64,000 nucleotides of DNA. It comes from Primula veris. Lineage: Eukaryota; Streptophyta; Magnoliopsida; Ericales; Primulaceae. The stretch is from contig OY821746.1 in NCBI GenBank assembly GCA_963682055.1, forward strand, positions 21,952,481 through 22,016,480, written 5' to 3'. The notes beneath the pieces are model-generated. The model was not told the DNA's origin and did not search any database. It saw only the letters and a program-made list of their open reading frames with translations. Of the stretch, positions 56,779-64,000 are shown piece after piece (the stretch's first letter is position 1; each line of letters opens with the position of its first letter). The translations under genes were made by a program, and so were the position numbers.

Positions 56779-59700
56779 ATGATGATGGAAGACGGTTATG
56801 GGGCGGAGAAGCTATTCAACCAAGGCTACTCCTACACATACGATGACGTCATCTTCCTCCCTCACTACATCGACTTCCCGACCGACGCAGTCTCCCTCTC
56901 TACCTTCCTCACACGGAACATCTCTCTCTCCATCCCTTGTGTATCGTCGCCAATGGACACTGTCACGGAGTCATCCATGGCTGTGTCCATGGCTGCACTC
57001 GGCGGGATAGGATTCGTGCACTATAATAACACTGTTGCTGAGCAGGCTGATGCTGTTAGGCTTGCAAAGTCGCATCGGATTCCGTGTGTTAATGAACTTG
57101 TCTTTAAGTCGCCTTCTGATTCGATTGAATCTGTTGATGACTTCGCCAGTTCGCCCTGTGTGTTAGTAACAGGTACTCTCGATCTCGCTTATGTTATACT
57201 ACTTAACTTTGGTTTTGTTTAATTCTAGTTATGGAGCTCCTTATATTGCTCATTACACGCATCTTTTGTTAAACTACGTGCAAATTTGACTTACAATTTT
57301 ATCCTATTTAGATTAACCAAATAGAAATGTTATCCTTGCTCGTAGTTTTTGTTTGACTCTACCTATGGCCCATTTTTATTGCTCACTATATACATATATT
57401 ATTTAACAAAAAATATAAACTCCTCATGTCTCTCAAAACTATATGAAACTAAGTGCAACTTTGACTTGCAATTTTATCCTATTTAGATTACCCAAGTATA
57501 AATGTTCAAAAGTTAATCATATAGTTTACACTTATATAAGTATTCTATTAATATTTGAAAATTTTCATTTCATAAATTTGGATACGATAATTTTGCAAGT
57601 GAAAGTTGCACCCAATGTCAGGACCGATCATTAAGTGCAAATTATAAAGACAATAATTGTGTTATTCTATATAGTGGGCTAATGTTATACTTATTGTTGT
57701 TTTTGTTTAATTCTACTTATGAAGCTCCTTTTATTGCTCATTACATGCATCTATTGGTAAACAAAAGATATAGACTTCCCCTGTTTCTAAAAACTGTATG
57801 AAACTACATGCAGTTTTGACTTGCAATTTTGTCCTATAGTTGAACTTTTTATAAGTATATTCTGTTAATATTTGAAAATTGTCGTTCTGGATACAATAAT
57901 TTCGCAAGTGAAAGTTGCACCCCGTTTTGGGACGGATCATTAAGTACAAATTGTAAGTACAGTAATTGTGTTTTCCTACACCGTGGGCTTTTTTGCTTTA
58001 TAAGAAAAAAGGGGTATAATTGTGTTAGTAACAGGTATCCTGGATCTCATAATGCTATACTTATCGGGTTTTTTTTATTTGATTCTACTTATGGAGCTCC
58101 TTTTATTGCTCGTTGCATGCATCTATTGTTAAACGAAAACTTTATACTCGCCTCGTCTCTCAAAACTATATACAAACTACGTGCATTTTTGACTTGCAAT
58201 GTTATCCTATACTTAAACCTTACATAAATATTGTATTAATATTTGAAAATTCTCGTTTCGGATATAATAATTTCTCGAGTGAAAGTTGCATCCAGAGTTG
58301 GGACCGATCATTAATACAGTAATTGAGTTTTCCTATACCGTGGGCTTTCTTGGTTTTATACGAAAAAAGGGTATGTTTTTTTAATAGAGGTGAATAATCA
58401 TACTCCAGTTTTATTGTGTGATTTTGCATTGACCTTTAAATGTTGGGATGAAGGCTTAGTATGAATGTATGATGATGACTATTTTTTTTGTAATAGCTTA
58501 ATGATGACTATTATTACATTGTAGTTTTATTTGAAGTTCAAAAATATACCTTTTCGAATCCTTGATAATTGTAGTTTATAATTATGAAAAAAAATCTTGT
58601 TTAGAAAAATATGGAGAAAAATTTCATGAACCTTACTTGTTCTACAGGAAAATGTGAATGTTTATACTTTGTGTTTAGTGCTCAAAACAAACTTTTTATT
58701 TTAAAATTAAAAGTACACAAAACTTACTTCTAGGTGCCTACGAAAAGCTTAATGTGTAGAAAGTTGTATAACTTTGTTTTATGTAAGTAAGAAATAACAT
58801 GTTAGTAGTAAAAAAACCGTTTCCCTGGTAAAATTACGAATCTTTCCTCTGAAAGAAGTTGCCAAATATCTATACTGAAATGCTATAAAGTTGGACTATT
58901 TTTACTTTAAGAGCAAGAAAAGTGACTGGCAGGGTGTTTGCCTGAATTTGCAGACTATTGTTCATTTAAGTACAAAATTCTAGATTTAAACAAGAGTGCT
59001 TTGTGTGTTGGCGAAACTGTACTTCAAATATTAGGATTTCCTTATTACAACTTATTTTTAATATTCATTTGAAAAGGTGAAAAGGCTCAAAATTGTAAAA
59101 CTGTACTCTTGCTGAACAAGACTGTGAAACCTTGCCTGTCGGCGAAAAGCTTACTTCTAATATTATGATTTCTTTCATACAGCTGATATGTGTAATAGTA
59201 AGTCCCTAAAGCCTGAAATGTACCCTTAGAAGTGAACAACGTCTGCTTATTTGAAGTAGTCCGTGACTCGGAGAAACTGATTTTGAAAATCCCATTTTTA
59301 CCTTTACATATTTTGTACATTTTTCATCCCAAGCCACAATTTCATATAATAAAGTATATATTAATTAGTAAATTTGTTAGTCGTGTCTCTGACCAGCCTT
59401 TATTGCCTACATCTCTTTTTTATTCTACTACTGTAACGTGTCAAACGAATAAATGGCTTGGCCATTTTTTTCCTGGAAACTTCAAAAGGCTTAACCATAA
59501 CCTTAAATGTTGTAATTTTGTTTTGATAACGGTGTATGTTGTGCATGTTACAGAATCTGGAACCAGGAAATCGAAGCTATTAGGTGTGGTAAAAATGTCC
59601 GTTTGGGAGAAACTAGAAGACAAAGAATCCAGGGTTTCTGATTACATGGAGAACCCGCCTTCCCATATTCCATCGCATTACGATTTCGAGCAAATTGCTA

Positions 59701-62643
59701 ATTATTTAGCGGCAAGCGAGCTCGAATTCATCCCTCTTGTGAACGAGGAAGAGAGAGAAATAGTGGAGTTCGTGAGTGCTTCTGATGTGCAGAGGGTTCG
59801 AGGATTTCCGAAGCTTGGGTTGCCATCTTTGGGGCCTGACGGAAAGTTAATGGTTGGTGTAGCCATTGGAACAAGGGAATCTGATAAGGAGCGACTAGAG
59901 CATTTGGTGAAAGCAGGGGCCAATGTGGTGATTTTGGATAGTTCTCAAGGGAACTCGATCTACCAAATTGAGATGATTAAGCACGTGAAAAGGACTTATC
60001 CGGTGTTAGATGTTGTTGGAGGTAATGTTGTGACAACGTACCAAGCAGATAATTTAATTAAAGCTGGAGTTGATGCGCTGAGAGTTGGGATGGGGTCTGG
60101 ATCGATTTGCACCACTCAGGAGGTCTGCGCTGTTGGCCGTGGACAGGTAGCGTAGTAATCAATAATTTTGATTTCTTGCAGTCTTGCGTTTTCTTGCACT
60201 TTTAACATTTTAAATTTGAGTTTCATTGAATGCATTCTATAAAATTTTAACTCGGATAATTCTTAGAGTTGTTATTAGTTCTTGTTTTAATTAGCCCCTG
60301 AGTTGAATGTTACTCGCACTAGTTCGTAATAATTCATGTGTGGTGGTGCTCAACATAGGTTTTCTCACCAAGTTTTAATTAAATAACTTTCTCTAACATG
60401 ATTTATTGACTGAATATTTGAAATTTCATACGTGTTTAATCTTCTCATGCAATGAATGAAGGCTGTGCATGTTCATGCAATAAATAAAGATTGTTCTGTT
60501 GGTTTGTTCTTTTGATTAATAGCATGCAAATTCTACTTTCTAATAGTAGCTTGTTTCTGGGCTCGTTTTGCTTTGAGCATTTGACAATATATAGGGAAAT
60601 CAGTCCCAATAGTCTTATGACATTTGTATATGACATGGTCTATGGTTAAAATCTGCATTCATTAATTTTTTTCTTGAAATTTTTCCAGGCAACAGCAGTT
60701 TACAAGGTTTCATCTGTTGCGGAAAGAAGTAGAGTGCCTGTGATCGCTGATGGTGGCATCTCAAACTCAGGGCATATCGTCAAGGCATTGACGCTTGGCG
60801 CTTCTACTGTAATGATGGGAAGTTTCTTAGCTGGAAGTACCGAAACTCCTGGATCGTACCAAATTCAGGTATGCATGGGCATTCAACACTTGTTTTCACG
60901 GCCAGCCCAAGGTAAGTAAGACCATGGGCGGCAACATGAAATTGAATGTATACAAATTTTGGACTAGACATCATGCATGCCAAGCCGACACTGTTCTTTT
61001 AGGTTTAATATCTCAAGTTGTTCATGAGTCTTTGGACTTGTTCGTCTTTTTTCACTCCGTAGTTATGGTTTTCTTGTAATATTTACATCTTGCCCTTTTT
61101 CTCCTACTTTCTTAATATTTTATCTCCTTTCCTTGAGAAAAAGGAAATGGATTTTCACATGGCTAGTTACTGTTTTAATGTCACTATTGAATCAGTCGTC
61201 CTGATATTTAGTTTATTTTATATTTTCTTTGATTTTTAGGCTAATTGCATGTATTTCTTTTTTCCTAGCATGTAGAATTTGAATATTTTTATCTATTTCT
61301 GCACGAGGCATATATAGATTAGAAAAACTAAGTTTATCATACTGTAGACTTAACTTTATTTGGATGAGTTCTTTCTTTGGAGAAGGAGAACAATGGGCAT
61401 CCGTTGATGACTTGATGTATATTTACTGTACTGAACTTGGTGCTGTTCGGATGAAATTTCATTTGGTGTTGTCTATTTTGCTGTTAAGTTTTTATTGAAG
61501 CTTCCAATGTATATATGGAAGTTGCAGTAAAACAGAATTGTGTCTGATCTGACTTTGTTAAATTTTCTAGTATTATTATCATCATTGTTTCCTTACTATT
61601 TTTCTATGGGACAGAGTGGTCTTCGTATAAAGAAATACCGAGGCATGGGCTCTCTGGAAGCCATGAGAGAAGGAAGCGATGCCAGATATTTGGGTGACAC
61701 TGCAAAACTGAAGATTGCTCAGGGGGTTGTTGGAGCTGTCGCAGATAAAGGCTCTGTTTTGAACTTTGTACCTTACACAATGCAAGCTGTTAAGCAAGGT
61801 TTTCAGGACCTTGGTGCCTCCTCTTTGCAGTCTGCACATGATCTTTTAAGTTCCTCAGTACTGAGGCTCGAGGTACGAAATACATCCCTTATTTGTTGGT
61901 TTTTTTATCTCTATATGAATTATTGAGTTTGACATTTGTAGTACTATTTGAAACTCTTGAAACATCAATGGCTTCGGAATTAAAGTTTAAATTGTAGTGC
62001 CATGTTGGCAAAATGAGAGTAATTTTTAACTTAAAAGAGTTTAGTTGCAGTTTGGGAAATGAGAACATGGAATAGATACAATAGCAATTGCAAAACATGA
62101 CTCTAAAAATATAAGGGAAACGGTTTGATTAATCATTGAATAAACGATATATGATGTTGCTTGAAAGCAGTGTGATATTTGACCAAAGAATATGGATCAA
62201 AACAAGGTGTTATAACTGAATATACTTATTAATAAAACAGATAGTGTCAATATATTATTCAAACAAAAAAATGATTGATTTCTTTTTTTGTGAGTTTTCG
62301 AGTAAATTATGAAAAGGTATTGGAAATGACTTTCATATTCGAGTTCTGGATTCAATGTTTTTCACATAGAACAAACAAGAGAGTTTAGTTGGAGCAATAG
62401 TATCACAGCTTATAATTTTGATCTGCTTCTTGAAGCGGGGAAGTCCGATGTCATTGTGCTTATAAAGTTGGTTATTTACATACTTCAAAATGGAACGTAA
62501 GTTGGGTGGGTAGCCCAGTGTACAGTTCTGTTTACTGAAATTGTGTGTGGGTGTGATGTGTCTTTATGTAGGTTCGTACCGGAGCAGCACAAGTTGAAGG
62601 TGGAGTTCACGGCCTTGTTTCTTATGAAAAGAAATCGTTTTAA
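56779..62643 (+). CDS. IMPDH: Inosine-5'-monophosphate dehydrogenase
   Basis: Exons 56,779-57,172, 59,554-60,146, 60,689-60,868, 61,615-61,872 and 62,572-62,643 give 498 residues, the usual length. The enzyme oxidises IMP to XMP with NAD+, the committed step to GTP, in the cytosol. Visible landmarks are the N-terminal barrel ([36 protein letters not shown]), a CBS-pair insertion (residues ~105-215) and the NAD-binding part ([20 protein letters not shown]). The catalytic loop is [13 protein letters not shown] with its Cys, followed by [20 protein letters not shown], the flap ([14 protein letters not shown]) and the C-terminus [14 protein letters not shown]. The CBS region is more diverged from Arabidopsis than the catalytic parts. 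MMMEDGYG offers alternative starts one or two codons in. Intron 1 (2.38 kb) holds a four-copy repeat. Confidence 0.96.
57226..58370. repeat. Four-copy degenerate repeat in IMPDH intron 1
   Basis: The words ATGGAGCTCCTTTTATTGCTC, CATGCATCTATTGTTAAAC and TTTTGACTTGCAATTTTATCC recur with the start of copies near 57,226, 57,350, 57,690 and 58,070 (the first copy is shortened). Each copy also holds a Stowaway-like core (GTCTCTCAAAACTATATGAA ... GGGACCGATCATTAAGT). Confidence 0.75.
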
Positions 62644-63618
62644 TCCTTTGGTCATATGATGACGCTACCAATTTTGTTTGGATTACAATTGATATCAAGA
62701 TCATGAAGTGGCAAACAGGTGCCTAACGTGTGGGGAAAGTTCCTCTTACTTTGTTAAGAACCTTATCTCGTATTGGGTATGTGCACCCTTCAATTTTAGA
62801 TCAATGTTATTTTCTGGTTTGTTATATCCATGTTGATGCCATTAAGGAACAAATGATTGGCTGATTGCGATAAAATTGTAAGGGTCAAGTCAGCCTTTGG
62901 TGTGTATTTCGTATTATTGGTTAGTAGTTGAGATAAATACAACTTGTTGATCTGTTTTGAGATAAATACAACTTGTTGATCTGTTTGCTTAAAATGTTTT
63001 TTGGGGTGATGTAAAAGCATCCGCATCAATATCTTTATGATCTTCCATAGTTATGAAGTGAAAAACATACTTCATTTAACTTTGGTTAATTATTTTACAT
63101 GTGACAATATATCAATCTTTCTTTCATTCTGTTTATATTCATTATTTTATCATTTATTCTCTATCATTCACTTTTTTAATATATATTTTTTTTGAAGATT
63201 AGAAAGAAAAAAAAGATTATAGAGATAAATAGGTTAAAAATAGTATTTTATTTTGATGGAAACAAATCAATTGTCACCTCATATAAGATGGGATCAAGAT
63301 CCTCTGCCATCTAATTAGAACGACAGAAGCGTCAATTCTAAAATTATTATATCTTGCTTTCATAGTTACTTGGTTATCTCTCTCTCTATTAGTCCTTTCT
63401 AACACTTTCTCTCCTTCTTCGACTTTACATTTTTTCTTCTTAAAATTATTCTTTCAAAGCAGTATTAATTGAGCAAATTGACAAGTTTCATTTATTTGGA
63501 CCATTTACTTAAAATGCACATGAAGTTTAGGCCGTAGAACCCAATTTATCATACTTAAAAGAGTTTTTTTAGAAACCAAATGGATTTGGTTTATGATGTT
63601 TAGAATATAAATGATACT
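62644..63618. other. IMPDH 3' flank and intergenic
   Basis: Presumed 3' untranslated region, then AT-rich DNA. A 28-base duplication (GAGATAAATACAACTTGTTG and following) lies at ~62,929 and ~62,960. No other gene is seen. Confidence 0.45.
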
Positions 63619-63842
63619 TGTTTTGTGACATATTAGCTCGTTATAGATATATATAGATATATGTATAGATATAGAGAGAGGTATGAGAGACAACAATAAT
63701 GGAGGCTTTATTAATGAGAATGTATGAATACAAGGAGACCCTAACTTTCTTTATATACTAGAGGTTAGGGTTATACAAGATAGAAAGCCCAACTTAGGCC
63801 CACTATGAGTAAAGCCCAATATTCCAATAATATCTTACAACA
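63619..63842 (-). repeat. 3' LTR of a copia-type element (~224 bp)
   Basis: Read on the minus strand it starts TGTTGTAAGATATTATTGG. It contains a TATATAAAG box and CATTAATAAAGCCTCC with an AATAAA signal, and ends near 63,619 in AAAACA. A purine tract (AAAGGGGGAG) directly precedes it. Left border approximate. Confidence 0.65.
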
Positions 63843-64000
63843 CTCCCCCTTTGTACGTCTTGAATTCTTCGTCTTCATGCAGTCGATCTGAGTCGAGTTC
63901 ATTCGCAGTGCTAAACACATAAAAACCTTAGGGCCGGAAAACCCAGTGTGGGACAAAACCGGTACCTAGGAGAAACTGTGTAGCCGAATGATATAGGCCG
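63843..64000 (-). mobile_element. Internal 3' end of a copia-type element, cut by the window edge
   Basis: On the minus strand the sequence before the LTR has the layout seen after RNase H in many plant copia elements (GGTTTTGTCCCACACTGGG, GGTTTTTATGTGTTTAGCAC, AAGACGTACAAAGGGGGAG). No coding part lies in the window. Confidence 0.6.

Noticed and set aside
1..64000. CRISPR arrays, operons or bacterial-type genes
   Set aside because: The tandem repeats seen lack CRISPR structure, and genes are spliced with plant-type introns; this is eukaryotic nuclear DNA.

Overview
This is plant nuclear DNA, almost certainly from a eudicot. Three conserved multi-exon plant genes and one less conserved one are separated by AT-rich sequence full of LTR retrotransposons, MITEs and microsatellites, and the introns use ordinary plant GT-AG sites. 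Nothing in the window fixes the family or species. Left part (1-13,022): a Tourist-type element and other TIR-like repeats lie upstream of an 11-exon NDR/NDL gene (5,042-9,182; NDL proteins are Arabidopsis G-protein beta partners in auxin signalling). AT-rich DNA with a CACTA-type end follows. Middle (13,028-26,361): a complete 13.3-kb LTR element with 5-bp target duplications lies in minus orientation. It keeps a Tat-like Ty3/gypsy gag and protease but has no visible reverse transcriptase, RNase H or integrase. In their place are about 9 kb of genes on the opposite strand: five small coiled-coil ORFs (four with a clear TATA box, one with a weaker one), a spliced gene of the 'putative gypsy type transposon' kind, and two more ORFs. 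This antisense array is the most unusual part of the window.

Next (27,814-43,465) is a seven-exon mitochondrial carrier gene of the CoA-carrier type. Its first intron is 13.4 kb, built on a ~300-bp tandem repeat into which two LTR elements inserted: a solo LTR (29,354-30,617) and a full Ty1/copia element (31,399-39,500). The copia element lacks a tRNA-type primer site. The 12 bases beside its 5' LTR are instead the exact complement of a segment inside the LTR, which suggests self-priming.

The right part holds a broken EFFECTOR OF TRANSCRIPTION-like gene on the minus strand (44,526-46,389) and a candidate box C/D snoRNA (~48,138-48,223). It also holds a secreted proline-rich X8-domain gene (50,954-53,032). 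A ~464-bp MITE sits inside that gene's coding sequence and may be removed as a frame-preserving GC-AG intron. A five-exon inosine-5'-monophosphate dehydrogenase gene (56,779-62,643) follows, and the 3' end of another copia element runs off the right edge.

All exon joins given for the NDL, carrier, X8 and IMPDH genes yield lengths divisible by three (354, 322, 330 and 498 residues). The genes are unrelated housekeeping or cell-wall functions and form no pathway; the interest lies in how mobile DNA has reshaped the locus.
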